The notes: a model not told the origin generated them from the letters alone. 64,000 nucleotides of DNA from Planctomycetota bacterium (GCA_029259915.1 JAJDED010000039.1:155013-219012), one strand, 5' to 3'; shown: positions 41,588-51,058, counted from the stretch's first letter. Numbers and translations are program-made.

Positions 41588-42892
41588 TTGAGTGCCATAG
41601 AAGCAGAAAACATATTCTCTGACGCGATCCTACGACTGGATCGGGCCTTCGAGTACGCGCAAATGGATCCTGAGGTACTGGAGCGGTTGAAGTATCCACG
41701 CACCTCAATTCAGGTGTCTATTCCAGTGCGGATGGACGATGGGACGTTGAGAGTGTTCGAGGGGTACCGCGTGCGATACGACGATAGTCGTGGACCCGGA
41801 AAGGGCGGTATTCGCTTTCATCCTCAAGTGTCGCTTCCAGAAGTGAAGGCACTGGCATTCTGGATGACTTGCAAATGCGCCGTCGTCGGCATCCCGTTTG
41901 GTGGCGCAAAGGGTGGCATCACCGTAAATCCCAAAGAGCTTTCGCGGCTTGAGTTAGAAAGGCTCAGCCGAGGGTTCGTTCAGCAGATTGCAGATTTCAT
42001 CGGCCCGGAGACGGACGTGCCCGCGCCGGATGTCTACACCAATGCCATGATCATGGGTTGGATGATGGACGAGTACTCCAAACTCCGTCGCCAACGCATG
42101 CCGGCAGTCATCACGGGAAAGCCCATCCCCTTGGGAGGTAGTCTCGGTCGGGACGACGCGACCGGTCGTGGCGCCTACTATTGCATCAAGGAACTGGAAT
42201 CGCGTCGTGACTGGCAGCCGAGAGAGATGCGCGTCGCTGTGCAAGGCTTCGGAAACGCTGGACAACATGTTGCGAGGTTACTGCATGCAGACGGGTACAA
42301 GATTGTGGCAGTCAGTGATTCGCAAGGGGCTATTTACCATCCGGACGGATTTGATGTGCCCAGCCTGGCTTACATGAAAAACGAGAGTCGCCGACTCGAA
42401 GCAGTTTATTGTGATGGCTCAGTCTGTGAGTCGGTCAATGCGGAAAGACTTTCCAATGGCGAATTACTAGAGTTGGATGTCGATTTGCTGATTCCTGCCG
42501 CCATGGAGAATCAGATTACTGCTGAGAATGCCCATCGGATCAAGGCACCCGTGGTTGTCGAAGTGGCCAATGGTCCTACGACCAGCGAGGCAGATGAAAT
42601 CCTGAACGGAAAAGGCACATTGATCGTTCCCGACATTCTAGCAAACGCTGGCGGTGTTACGGTCAGCTACTTCGAGTGGGTACAGAACAAGGCCGGCTAC
42701 TATTGGCCGCTGGAAGAAGTTCATGCCAAATTGCACACGATCATGGTTCGCGAGTTCGACAATGTTTACGAGTTGATGAATGAGCAACAGATCGACATGC
42801 GCACTGCTGCCTATGCGTTGGCGCTGCGTAGAATTGGCGAGGCGATTAGCGCTGGCGGGACGGGTCGTTACTTTTCAGGCAACGACGCCTGA
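41588..42892 (+). CDS. gdhA: NAD(P)-dependent glutamate dehydrogenase
   Basis: A 434-residue enzyme starting with TTG 41588 behind GAAAGGA. The family signatures are KGGIRFHPQVS (about 75-85), WMTCKCAVVGIPFGGAKGGI with the catalytic Lys region (about 96-115), PAPDVYTNAMIMGWMMDEYSK (about 147-167), the Rossmann GFGNAGQHVARLL (near 220) and the closing ANAGGVTVSYFEWVQNK (about 351-368). It converts glutamate to 2-oxoglutarate and ammonia or the reverse. Cofactor choice cannot be read safely. Regulation by the adjacent Crp/Fnr protein is possible. Confidence 0.94.
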   Translation: MSAIEAENIFSDAILRLDRAFEYAQMDPEVLERLKYPRTSIQVSIPVRMDDGTLRVFEGYRVRYDDSRGPGKGGIRFHPQVSLPEVKALAFWMTCKCAVVGIPFGGAKGGITVNPKELSRLELERLSRGFVQQIADFIGPETDVPAPDVYTNAMIMGWMMDEYSKLRRQRMPAVITGKPIPLGGSLGRDDATGRGAYYCIKELESRRDWQPREMRVAVQGFGNAGQHVARLLHADGYKIVAVSDSQGAIYHPDGFDVPSLAYMKNESRRLEAVYCDGSVCESVNAERLSNGELLELDVDLLIPAAMENQITAENAHRIKAPVVVEVANGPTTSEADEILNGKGTLIVPDILANAGGVTVSYFEWVQNKAGYYWPLEEVHAKLHTIMVREFDNVYELMNEQQIDMRTAAYALALRRIGEAISAGGTGRYFSGNDA

Positions 42893-42993
42893 CCTGAGTC
42901 TTTTTTGCGTCATCCAACGCGGCAATTCGAATTCTCTCGAACAGTAATGCTCGCAGGAAACGCCACCACACCGATTCTGCAGCAGCCAGACAT

Positions 42994-43854
42994 TCACCAA
43001 TACCGCTCTACGTGGATTTGTCCGGGTGATTGCTTCGTATGCTCGGTAAAACCTTGTTCTGTGAGTATTTCTACCATGCTTTCAATCATTTCAGGATTGC
43101 CGCAAACAAAGGCATGCGTGTCGTCAGGGCTCGGTGTGAAGCCCCAGGCAGTGCTTACCGGCATGCGTTTCCAGACATCCTGGATGTAGCCGCTTTCACC
43201 CTTCCACGGCAGCGGCTCTTCAGCGGGTCGACTGATGCTTGGAATGTAGGAAAAGTTGGAGCACATGCGATCCAGCGTTTCTAGTTCGCTACGATACCCC
43301 AGGTCCCAAGAGTGCCGTGCACCGTGCAAGATGGCGAATCGCCGTGGGCCGCCACAAGTCAACTTGGAACGTACCATACTGATATAGGGTGCCAACCCCG
43401 TCCCCGTGGACACGAGCACTACGTGCTGATCATCTGGCACTTGATCGAGCGTGAATATTCCGCTGAACTTATGGCCTAACCAAAGCCGGTCGCCTGGCGC
43501 GAGGGCGAACAGCCGTGGTGTCAGTGCGCCCGATGGGACAAGCACAATATAGAACTCGATGTACTCGCGGTAGACGGATGATGATGCTATAGAATAGGCC
43601 CGCTTGAGCAATTTATGGGGATCCTCGATCGGTTCTTCATCAAGATCAGAATTCGCGCATCGACTTGCACTGCCCGGCAAAGCCAACACACCGAATTGTC
43701 CGGGTTCAAACTCGCCGAATTCCCAGTTGTCAGGCGCGATTCGTAGAATAATCAGGCCGGGTGAAACCTCTTGTCGCTGTAAGACAACGGCGTTCAAAGA
43801 AGCGATCGTGTTTGGATGCGCGGTAGCGGACATAGTTCCATTAGAGAGTTGCAT
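42994..43854 (-). CDS. Ferredoxin--NADP+ reductase-like flavoprotein
   Basis: A 286-residue FNR-type protein. The FAD-binding motif is KRAYSIASS (about 88-96); FYIVLVPSGALTPRLFAL and GDRLWLGHKFSGIF follow. The pyridine-nucleotide motif STGTGLAPYISMVRS is at about 150-164, GARHSWDLGYRSELE near 180, and the C-terminal aromatic end VERYW stacks on FAD. It should transfer electrons between NADPH and ferredoxin or flavodoxin. It overlaps the BON-like gene by 14 bp, so both are translated from one transcript. Confidence 0.92.
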   Translation of the reverse strand: MQLSNGTMSATAHPNTIASLNAVVLQRQEVSPGLIILRIAPDNWEFGEFEPGQFGVLALPGSASRCANSDLDEEPIEDPHKLLKRAYSIASSSVYREYIEFYIVLVPSGALTPRLFALAPGDRLWLGHKFSGIFTLDQVPDDQHVVLVSTGTGLAPYISMVRSKLTCGGPRRFAILHGARHSWDLGYRSELETLDRMCSNFSYIPSISRPAEEPLPWKGESGYIQDVWKRMPVSTAWGFTPSPDDTHAFVCGNPEMIESMVEILTEQGFTEHTKQSPGQIHVERYW

Positions 43855-44137
43855 TACACGGTCCCTTTACAGAAATGCCGTTCACATCTATGCCAAATAT
43901 CTCTGCCCCGTTACTCTGGAGACAACGCACGACAAGACTGACAGCCTTTTGCTTGAGGTAGAAGCTGGGAGATTGCCCTGTAATTCGCAAGACGCCGCAG
44001 TGGCATTCGCACGTGAACGTGCGAACAGCCGCATAGCTTGATCGTCTTAGCTCTTCACGAACACGGGCAACTATTCCATCAGCGAAAGCATGAGCCGCTT
44101 TGGAACACTTTGTTTTGCTTATCAACGCCGTGGACAT
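43841..44137 (-). CDS. Small BON-domain-like protein
   Basis: A 98-residue protein from ATG 44137, supported by GGAGGAG just upstream (an ATG at 44149 lies inside that site). The chain reads helix (ADGIVARVREELRR), strand (RTFTCECHCGVLRITGQSPSFYLKQKAVSLVVRCL) and strand (GIDVNGISV), the alpha-beta-beta plan of BON domains, which bind phospholipid or nucleotides. Several Cys (CECHC) are unusual. It leads the operon with the ferredoxin-NADP reductase. No signal peptide, so it is probably cytoplasmic. Confidence 0.65.
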   Translation of the reverse strand: MSTALISKTKCSKAAHAFADGIVARVREELRRSSYAAVRTFTCECHCGVLRITGQSPSFYLKQKAVSLVVRCLQSNGAEIFGIDVNGISVKGPCNATL

Positions 44138-44271
44138 AAACTCCTCCATGTTTTTGTGAGATACAATCGGGCACTTTCGTGGTTGGTTGGCTTTCCGATC
44201 CACCAACTTGTTATCGCCATAAGGAAATTATGGGATCACATCACACGACTGCAGAAAAAACGAACCGAACA

Positions 44272-44478
44272 TCAACATGCGACTGGCATTCTCTGCTGCT
44301 CTACCTGTTCGTCGACAATCTTGTCCCAAATTTCCTCGCGATGCACAGCGACCTGCGTTGGCGCCTTGAAGCCAACGCTCACCTGAGCGCCTCGAATCTT
44401 TAAGATTTCGATCGTGACTGTTTCTCCATTCAAACACACGACGACGCGTTCGCCAAGTTTTCGAGCCAGAATTAACAT
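44272..44478 (-). CDS. csrA: Carbon storage regulator CsrA
   Basis: A 68-residue protein from ATG 44478 behind GGAGGAG. The sequence MLILARKLGERVV, then VTIEILKIRGAQVSVGFKAP, then VAVHREEIWDKI covers the whole CsrA fold, including the conserved RNA-binding ends (LILARK and VHREEI). CsrA dimers bind GGA motifs in mRNA leaders and alter translation and stability. The last ten residues extend beyond E. coli CsrA (61 aa). Its own strong GGAGGAG leader could be an autoregulatory site. Confidence 0.95.
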   Translation of the reverse strand: MLILARKLGERVVVCLNGETVTIEILKIRGAQVSVGFKAPTQVAVHREEIWDKIVDEQVEQQRMPVAC

Positions 44479-44596
44479 TGCAACTCCTCCGTGCAGGAAC
44501 CGTGAACCACGAAAACAACAACTCGTGGTTAGTAAGCTCCAATCTACTCCAGAATCAGATCGGGCTCTGTGAAGCATGAGACGTTGAAACAGTCTT

Positions 44597-45010
44597 CTAT
44601 CTAACCGACCTCATGCTAGCAAGCATGGAGTAGTTGAAGAGCGGAGCCGTTCCGACTTCATCTGGCTGCTGACTCACGTCGCGCAACTGTGACTGGCACC
44701 GAGGACACTCACGCAAGTGCGCCGCCATCTTTTTGTTCAACGCATCGGGTAGTCGTCCTGATTCGAACAGATTCAAGCTTGCCTGGACTTCCAAACATGA
44801 GATGCCGCCATAATGAGAGTCGAAGTGCCACATCGCTTGCGACGCGGTCCACGTCCCGACCATCAGGGCAAGAAGTATGATTGACGGAGCAACAGTCCGG
44901 CGCACCCTCTCTCGATGTCGAGTAGTACGAAGCCGTCCTGCAAGTTCCTGCAAAGTGCCTGGATCGCACGAGGTCCAAGCTGCTGTGTCGAACGAATTTC
45001 TGCAACTCAT
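44597..45010 (-). CDS. Membrane zinc-finger (zf-HC2) anti-sigma-like protein
   Basis: A 137-residue protein from ATG 45010, preceded by an ideal AAGGAGGTG site. The N-terminal 45 residues are basic; a transmembrane segment follows (VAPSIILLALMVGTWTASQAM, about 43-63). The C-terminal region has the zf-HC2 pattern: ISCLEVQASLNLFESGRLP, then AHLRECPRCQSQL, that is C, then H-x3-C-x2-C. Such domains bind zinc and sigma factors. The usual order is zinc domain first and membrane second, so the arrangement is inverted here. No sigma gene is adjacent. May be a regulator of a surface process. Confidence 0.68.
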   Translation of the reverse strand: MSCRNSFDTAAWTSCDPGTLQELAGRLRTTRHRERVRRTVAPSIILLALMVGTWTASQAMWHFDSHYGGISCLEVQASLNLFESGRLPDALNKKMAAHLRECPRCQSQLRDVSQQPDEVGTAPLFNYSMLASMRSVR

Positions 45011-45301
45011 CGGGGCCACCTCCTTTCCAGAGGTTTGGGGCAACCGCAAGAGGCGGTTCATGTTTTGCTCTATTCCGATCCTAGACTCGGAACGCACACG
45101 TGTCGGTGTGACGATTCACATTCGCGGAATACTATTGCTCATCAAATATGCTCCAGATGTATGCTTCCACACAGAAGCTCTCATGCCACGCGATTATCGT
45201 GTTGGACAGGCGACCATGGGGATTGTTACACATCCAAGAGAAACAACCTGAAGGCAGTACCCATGGCGAAAACGGACTGTTACTTTTTTTAGGAGTGAGT
45301 G

Positions 45302-45646
45302 ATGAGAATTTTTGCAGTACTTTTACTGGTTTCACTGTTAACTGCCAGCGTGGATGCTCAGAGCGGTAGGCGGGGCGGCCGTGGCAGATCTACGGGGCGA
45401 GCGCCTTCGCGATCCTATCAGTCGGCACCAGCACAACAGAACAATCAGGCTCAAAACGCTGGGGCCGTGTCGGCAGATGATGGAACCGTGACCAATGAAT
45501 CAGGCCCTGCGGATGGTGTCGTTGTTGATGGCTCGGCACCGGTGATTGTCAATTCCACAGGAGCTTGTTGCACACGGACACATCGTACACATCACAGACA
45601 CAGGTCCCGTGGCCATTCTCGACGCTGCAGGAGATGTCGAAGATAA
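45302..45646 (+). CDS. Small secreted basic protein
   Basis: A 114-residue frame; AGGAGTG precedes ATG 45302 (GTG 45299 is alternative). The N-terminus RIFAVLLLVSLLTASVDAQ is a signal peptide cleaved after DAQ. The mature part begins with Arg/Gly-rich GRRGGRGRSTGRAPSRS, a Gln/Asn- and Gly-rich middle, and a His/Arg/Cys-rich tail (CCTRTHRTHHRHRSRGHSRRC). Such low-complexity secreted proteins are common in planctomycetes; no function is known. The tail could bind metal. Confidence 0.6.
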   Translation: MRIFAVLLLVSLLTASVDAQSGRRGGRGRSTGRAPSRSYQSAPAQQNNQAQNAGAVSADDGTVTNESGPADGVVVDGSAPVIVNSTGACCTRTHRTHHRHRSRGHSRRCRRCRR

Positions 45647-45768
45647 TTTCAGTAGACGACGACTCCCGGGGTAGGTGTGAGCAATGTCTGACGTAAGTTG
45701 GATTCTTGCCCGACCGCAGGCTGCGACGATGCCCCAATACAGCCTGCGGTTTGTCTTTCGTTTACTTA

Positions 45769-46989
45769 ATGGACGCCGCCGCTACCTTGGCTACTAATAT
45801 GCCTCACGACCACTCTCAGTTTTTCAGCGATCTCTTGCGCCTACTGCTAGTCGCCACGGTCACTAGCAGCATTTGGCAAGAGACTTGGGCCGGTACGCGT
45901 CGCGACGATGTTGCCGACTCGCAGTATCTTAATCTGTCTGCCTCAGATCCGGCGTTTGCCGCCGTCGGCAAACTCACATGGAATGAATCCCCTGGTAGTT
46001 TTCTTGGTTCCGGCACATTGATCGAGGATCGGTGGATACTGACTGCCGGTCATAATGTTGACGGCTCGAACGGGGCGGGAGCAGGCATTAGTAATTTGCA
46101 GTTCCAACTCGGGACGATGCTCCACGCAACCGACCAATGGATCGCACATCCAAATTGGTTTGCTGCAGGCGGCGAAAATAACCTCTTCTCGGGCTGGGAC
46201 ATCGGCCTGGTAAGGCTAAGTGATGCCGTGACAGATGTTGCTCCAGCGAGCCTGTTTTCAGGGTCGAATGAGCTTGGCCTGACGGGCACTCTCGTTGGCT
46301 TTGGTCAAACCGGTACCGGGTTGACCGGTGCCCAGGCCGGCTCTGCAGGAACGCGGCGCGCAGGGAAAAACGTAATCGACGTTGTTGGTAACACTCAGAC
46401 ACCGGGTAGCAATCCCTCTTTTGCTTTTGGACACAACCGCACACTGGCGGTCGACTTCGACCGTCCGAATGTTGCTTCGGAATCGACACTCGGTTCGTCC
46501 ATCCCGTTGCCGCTCGAATATCTCACTGCTCCAGGCGACAGTGGCGGAGCACTTTTTGTGGATGTCAACGGCGAGATGCAAGTCGCCGGGGTAACTTCGT
46601 TTGGCTCAACAATCGATGGCATAATTGACAGCGACTATGGCGACCGTGGCTCATACACGCGAGTCTCGCAGTTCATCGACTGGATTGCCGACACGATAGC
46701 GGCGAACTCACTCGTCATCGAGGATGCCGATTTCGATCAGGATGGTGACGTGGACGGGGCTGACTTTCTCACGTGGCAACGGGGCTTTGGCGTGGGAAGC
46801 ACACTCGCCGATGGCGATGCCAATGGAGACAACATGGTCGACGCCAAGGACTTGTCCGTATGGGAAAACCAGTTCGGAGGGGCGCCTCTGTCGGCAATTG
46901 CCACTGTTCCCGAGCCTGAGTCTGTTGTGCTTCTATTGGGAGTTGCCGCCCTAGGAATGATTCCGCGATCTAGCCGGAAGCCTCAATAA
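45769..46989 (+). CDS. Secreted trypsin-like serine protease with dockerin-like repeat and PEP-CTERM tail
   Basis: About 406 residues from ATG 45769 (ATG 45799 also possible), with a signal peptide (LLRLLLVATVTSSIWQETWAG). The chymotrypsin-fold triad is visible: His in DRWILTAGHNV (TAGH for TAAH), Asp in GWDIGLVRL, Ser in PGDSGGALFVD. C-terminal residues about 330-385 are two calcium-loop-like units (DFDQDGDVDGADFLTWQRGFG, in part, and DANGDNMVDAKDLSVWENQFG in part), typical of Pirellulales surface proteins. The end is VPEPESVVLLLGVAALG then RSSRK, a PEP-CTERM sorting signal. It is presumably exported and attached to the envelope. Confidence 0.92.
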   Translation: MDAAATLATNMPHDHSQFFSDLLRLLLVATVTSSIWQETWAGTRRDDVADSQYLNLSASDPAFAAVGKLTWNESPGSFLGSGTLIEDRWILTAGHNVDGSNGAGAGISNLQFQLGTMLHATDQWIAHPNWFAAGGENNLFSGWDIGLVRLSDAVTDVAPASLFSGSNELGLTGTLVGFGQTGTGLTGAQAGSAGTRRAGKNVIDVVGNTQTPGSNPSFAFGHNRTLAVDFDRPNVASESTLGSSIPLPLEYLTAPGDSGGALFVDVNGEMQVAGVTSFGSTIDGIIDSDYGDRGSYTRVSQFIDWIADTIAANSLVIEDADFDQDGDVDGADFLTWQRGFGVGSTLADGDANGDNMVDAKDLSVWENQFGGAPLSAIATVPEPESVVLLLGVAALGMIPRSSRKPQ

Positions 46990-47004
46990 ACGACAGCCAA
47001 ATCG

Positions 47005-47994
47005 CTAGGAAACATGAGAGCCGGACATGCCCGAACTGAGCAAAGAGAGCATTTCATGTCCGGAGGTACGCAGAAGTGAGACGTGCCCCTGGTTGGCGAC
47101 GATCGTCAAATGACTTTCAGGGATATGCTCGGCGAGTTTAAGACTCGCAGCAACGGGTATTGTTTGATCGCACGCGCCATGCCAAATCGATACGGGAAGA
47201 TTTATCTCGCCAAGGGGAATATTCCAGCAAGAAGTCAACAACAAAGCGTCTTCGAGAATGCCGCATGGTCCTTGGCGCATCGACTGGTGCACCGCCTGCA
47301 GAAACGCGTCACGGTAGGCGGGGTTGTGGAGCAGATGCTGATCGGCACAAGCCATCTTCTTTGTCATGCGGTTAACCGCTTTTGCAGGCCACCGTCGACA
47401 ACGATTTTCGAAAACGGTAAGCAGCTTACGCGCTAACTTTGGACGACGTCTCATAAGTGCCAGCAAACGGCCACCGTTGCCGTCAGGAACATGCGAAAAT
47501 TCAGGCGATTTTACGCCCGACACGATTGTCACTCGCTTCAGTCCAACGCTGCGAAGTCGATGTGCACATGCGATTGCGTAAGGGCTGCCAGACGAAAAGC
47601 CAAGGATGGAAAATGCCCCATTGTCCTCGATCACTGAGTTGGCCAATCTGCGGACGTCATCGACCCAACTTAGAATCGTGCGACCAGGTTGAGGAGAAGA
47701 GAGACCGATCCCAGGGCGATCGACTGCGATAAGTCGACAATGAGATCGGCTGGCATGGTCATTGAGGATGGTTGCTTCCAAGCGACACGCTGGCAACCCA
47801 TGAAAGTAAAAAACGGGGAATCCGAGCGGATCTCCATACTCGACCACGCCCAATTGTCTACCTTGACCAACCTTGACCCGGTAAGAAGCTTTGGACGGCC
47901 CTTTATCCAACCGCTTTGCGGAAGCTGTTTTTTCCAAGCCAAAGGTTGCGAAGCCAACAGCCGTCATTGCAAGGAGTTCTCGACGCGAAAGCAT
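47005..47994 (-). CDS. Alpha/beta hydrolase with Tat-like signal
   Basis: A 329-residue protein. The N-terminus MLSRRELLAMTAVGFATFGLE is a Tat-like or Sec signal. Alpha/beta hydrolase features: FYFHGLPACRLEA (oxyanion HG, about 64-76), DRPGIGLSSPQPGR (about 95-108), nucleophile elbow GFSSGSPYAIACA (about 132-144), Asp in IWHGACDQTIPVAAS near 275, and His in VANQGHVSLLRT near 300. A serine hydrolase with esterase or lipase activity in the periplasm is likely; the substrate is unknown. The gene follows the LCAT-like gene on the same strand (59 bp). Confidence 0.86.
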   Translation of the reverse strand: MLSRRELLAMTAVGFATFGLEKTASAKRLDKGPSKASYRVKVGQGRQLGVVEYGDPLGFPVFYFHGLPACRLEATILNDHASRSHCRLIAVDRPGIGLSSPQPGRTILSWVDDVRRLANSVIEDNGAFSILGFSSGSPYAIACAHRLRSVGLKRVTIVSGVKSPEFSHVPDGNGGRLLALMRRRPKLARKLLTVFENRCRRWPAKAVNRMTKKMACADQHLLHNPAYRDAFLQAVHQSMRQGPCGILEDALLLTSCWNIPLGEINLPVSIWHGACDQTIPVAASLKLAEHIPESHLTIVANQGHVSLLRTSGHEMLSLLSSGMSGSHVS

Positions 47995-48053
47995 GGGGCT
48001 ATCATCTCTTGTGGGTTAGTCGCTGGTATTTTTGCAAATAGGGTGCATCGCAC

Positions 48054-49580
48054 TCATGGAAGGGGCAGACGCGACAATCCTTGTGTTGAATCTCGTTCCG
48101 CAAGTGCCTTTCGGTTCGCGGATGTTTGGCGATAATCAACTGGTGAAGACTCCAGGAGCAACGACAATACGTTGTCAACAAACACTGCGTTACGTGTCAG
48201 CTCAAGATGGTCGGACGGCAGGAACACTTTGCTCGTCCACTGCACTTGCGAGACAGGTGTAACACGGGACGTTTCTCCACGATGTCCCCTGCCTACTGCA
48301 CTTGCACGTGTCACAATCCCATCACCGGCACTCGTGGAAATCACCTCGATGTCTCCGGTCGTGAAGTCCACGCCCATCACCGAATCTGTTTCGTCTGCGT
48401 CGCCGGCAAATAAGTGCAGTGAGACTTCTCCGGGCGGCTCAGTTGGTATATCAAGGGCCGCATGAAACTGCTCCGCCCTGACAAGGCACTTACGTTGGTG
48501 GTCCAATGCTATGCTCAGGCGGCTTTCTCGGTCGGCCACATCGGGAAGCATGGATCGCAATACTTTGTCTTGTTCTGGAGAAGCAAGGCCCCATTGCATT
48601 TGCTTCCAGAGATCCGGGTCATAGATATTCACCGGTTGAGTTGTATCGGTCGCATCAACGATCGATCGTCGATCTGACTGAGGCAACAGTTGATAAGCGG
48701 CTGGAAACGTTCCTACTATAGCGGGCGGATATTTAGGTAGAACTTTGGACATGCGACTGCCTTCAAGCAGCTCGCGAAATGTAGTCACCGATCCGGCATT
48801 AGGCGTTCCTACGAGAACCGCATGTTTGACGTGGCGACTTCCTGCCCAGGTCAATTGCGGAAGTGAACCATCCTCAGGAAGCGGTTGGCCGCCGTAACGC
48901 AAGTAGTATCGAGCCAGTAGGCCGCCCATAGAGTGCGCAACGATATCAAACTTAACGTCCTTCACAACAATCCCATAGCGACGACGCATTTCTTCAATAA
49001 CGTACTTTTCCCGCGCGAGAACGAACTTGTCGAACTGTTGAGCGGTCTCGCTGATGTCCCTTCGCCAATCGTAATCAAATTGAAAACAGGTGAAGTGCTC
49101 GTCTGTATAAGCAACGGAAAGATCGCTTCGCGTCTGACTATCCTGATACCCACCCACACCAAGACTCGATAAGATCTGCGCATACGCACTGACGTGAATA
49201 GGCACACCTAAGATGTGCACATTCATCTGGTCAAGCGCGCCGTCAGAGCGAACCGCATCGCGCAACTCATGGAGTGGCGTCCCTTCCGCCATGGGCAGAG
49301 AGACCAGACGAATTCCCTCGGGCTCTTTGGGGTTGGCCGACGAGCGGTCGAAATCGCCCCATACTACGCGATCGGTTTCGTCATCGACCAATCGCGAGCC
49401 AAGTATGCCCGGGATCACAATAACCGGATTTCGTAAGTAATCTGGTGCCTGTGCCGCATCGTTGTATATTTGGCCCATGTTTGCGTGTGGTCGGGAATGT
49501 GTGCAGCCAACCGTAGCGACAACGGTGGCGACGACAATCCGAATCAATGGGACAAGCTGGCAGGTCAGAGGACTCATCAT
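48054..49580 (-). CDS. LCAT-like acyltransferase/lipase, lipoprotein signal
   Basis: A 508-residue protein whose N-terminus (IVVATVVATVGC) looks like a lipoprotein signal with the lipobox Cys near residue 26. The oxyanion/lid region NPVIVIPGILGSRLVDDETDRVVWG is typical of lecithin:cholesterol acyltransferases. The nucleophile is DIVAHSMGGLLARYYL (near 215), Asp is probably in HLFAGDADETDSV, and a late His in FLPSDHLELTRN. It would transfer or hydrolyse acyl groups of phospholipids. ATG 49580 follows GAAAGAGG. It lies 14 bp after the DUF547 gene, so the two are co-transcribed. Confidence 0.88.
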   Translation of the reverse strand: MMSPLTCQLVPLIRIVVATVVATVGCTHSRPHANMGQIYNDAAQAPDYLRNPVIVIPGILGSRLVDDETDRVVWGDFDRSSANPKEPEGIRLVSLPMAEGTPLHELRDAVRSDGALDQMNVHILGVPIHVSAYAQILSSLGVGGYQDSQTRSDLSVAYTDEHFTCFQFDYDWRRDISETAQQFDKFVLAREKYVIEEMRRRYGIVVKDVKFDIVAHSMGGLLARYYLRYGGQPLPEDGSLPQLTWAGSRHVKHAVLVGTPNAGSVTTFRELLEGSRMSKVLPKYPPAIVGTFPAAYQLLPQSDRRSIVDATDTTQPVNIYDPDLWKQMQWGLASPEQDKVLRSMLPDVADRESRLSIALDHQRKCLVRAEQFHAALDIPTEPPGEVSLHLFAGDADETDSVMGVDFTTGDIEVISTSAGDGIVTRASAVGRGHRGETSRVTPVSQVQWTSKVFLPSDHLELTRNAVFVDNVLSLLLESSPVDYRQTSANRKALAERDSTQGLSRLPLP

Positions 49581-49594
49581 TGATGGACCTCTTT

Positions 49595-51058
49595 CTAGCG
49601 CCGCACAGGCTGGGCGACCCGTCGGCCAAAACTCATGATTTGCTGTCCTAGATTTTTTGCCTGTGAGTTCACATGCTCAGCGCCTACCTTCGCCCCGCGA
49701 ATCATGCTATCTCCAAGTTCGCGGGTTGCGGTAAGAGTATCGCGGGTCTTGTTCTCGACGCCTTCTCCAACCCAAGAAATTCCATATTCGACTTCATAGG
49801 ATGCCGCCTTGAGATCTTGGCCTGCTGCTTTGAAGCGTCGTCGCAACCACGATTCCGACGCCCGTTGTTGGTAGTGATAAGCAAGGGCATGATGGGCACG
49901 TGCGAACGCCCCCTTCAGATCGTCTACAGAATTTGTTGCGCCACTTTCTACGGAGTCGGCCAACGCTGAGAGTTCGTGAATGGAACGGTCCAGGGCCTCT
50001 TTTCCCTTTGCTGTGGCATGTTTGGATTCACGTGTGAGGAATTCCACTCCACGCCGAATCTGACGAGCGGCGGCATGGTGCTCGCCATTTTGGCTGTTCG
50101 CACATGCTTGTCGAAAAAGCTGCAACGATTCATCAGAGCCAGATTTTCCAATTGCCAATTCGCCATCCGATTCTTGGGCATTCTGATTTGACGAACCTTC
50201 CGGGTTGAGCGTTTCTTCCGCCACATCGACCCGATCATTCAAGCTCCAATCGTAGTCCAAGTAGGTAACACTGACGGAGTTAGCATTCGCAGCCTCGCTT
50301 GCCGCCTGGGATGGCAGATACGAAGCGATCGTTTTCAACTGAGCCGCCTGATCGCTGCCAAAGTCCTCATCAAACCAGCTCAGGATCGAAGAGAGATAGA
50401 ATCGCCGACTCTGAACTTCGTAACGAAAGTTTTCTTCGTTTGCGAAAAACTCTCGGGTATTGAGGGTAAGTTGTTCTTCCAGTTGTTCCGAGACATACGC
50501 TTCATACAGCAGACGAGGACAACTGTGCGACGCACAGACGATCGCAAAATGAACGCGCGGCTCATCCATCTTGCGGAGAATCTTGTGCTCCATGTCTTCC
50601 AGGGAATAGGTGTTCTTGCCGACGGTTAGCAACAAGTCTTTCCAGATATTGTAGCCGAAGGCCTTCGCCGTATGATTGCGAATGCTCGTTGTGGGATACT
50701 CGCGCAGAATGCCTTTCACGGTGACCGCATTGTAGGCATTGATCCAGAACGCTAACTTTGCCTCGCGAGTAGCTGGCGTCGAAGTATTTGCACGTGACAA
50801 GGAATTGATATAAGCGTCCAGGGCTTGCACGTCCGAGGAAGAATTCTTCCAAGCCTGATAAGCAACGCGTCCCTGAACATCGACATACTTCCTGAGAAGC
50901 TTGTCCCAGGCCGTATGGTTAATCTGGTCGAAAGATATTTGCTGGTTTGCGGCAATTGCTCGTCCGACGGTTACTTTCGGACCGGCCAACGCTGCGGACG
51001 TGAAGGTCATGCCAATCAATGCTAATCCCAATGTGGTGAGTGTGTACTTGACGTCCAT
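49595..51058 (-). CDS. DUF547 domain secreted protein
   Basis: A 487-residue protein from ATG 51058 (GAAAGG upstream); the frame extends to 51181 without family features. A signal peptide is present (TLTTLGLALIGMTFTSAALA). The DUF547 core spans about residues 60-280: KLAFWINAYNAVTVKGIL, DMEHKILRKMDEPRVHFAIVCASHSCPRLL (with conserved CASxSCP) and FLSSILSWFDEDFG-like segment YLSSILSWFDEDFG. The C-terminal 200 residues form a helical region (YHYQQRASESWLRRRF). Function unknown; it is the first gene of the operon with the LCAT-like lipase, suggesting a lipid-envelope role. Confidence 0.88.
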   Translation of the reverse strand: MDVKYTLTTLGLALIGMTFTSAALAGPKVTVGRAIAANQQISFDQINHTAWDKLLRKYVDVQGRVAYQAWKNSSSDVQALDAYINSLSRANTSTPATREAKLAFWINAYNAVTVKGILREYPTTSIRNHTAKAFGYNIWKDLLLTVGKNTYSLEDMEHKILRKMDEPRVHFAIVCASHSCPRLLYEAYVSEQLEEQLTLNTREFFANEENFRYEVQSRRFYLSSILSWFDEDFGSDQAAQLKTIASYLPSQAASEAANANSVSVTYLDYDWSLNDRVDVAEETLNPEGSSNQNAQESDGELAIGKSGSDESLQLFRQACANSQNGEHHAAARQIRRGVEFLTRESKHATAKGKEALDRSIHELSALADSVESGATNSVDDLKGAFARAHHALAYHYQQRASESWLRRRFKAAGQDLKAASYEVEYGISWVGEGVENKTRDTLTATRELGDSMIRGAKVGAEHVNSQAKNLGQQIMSFGRRVAQPVRR

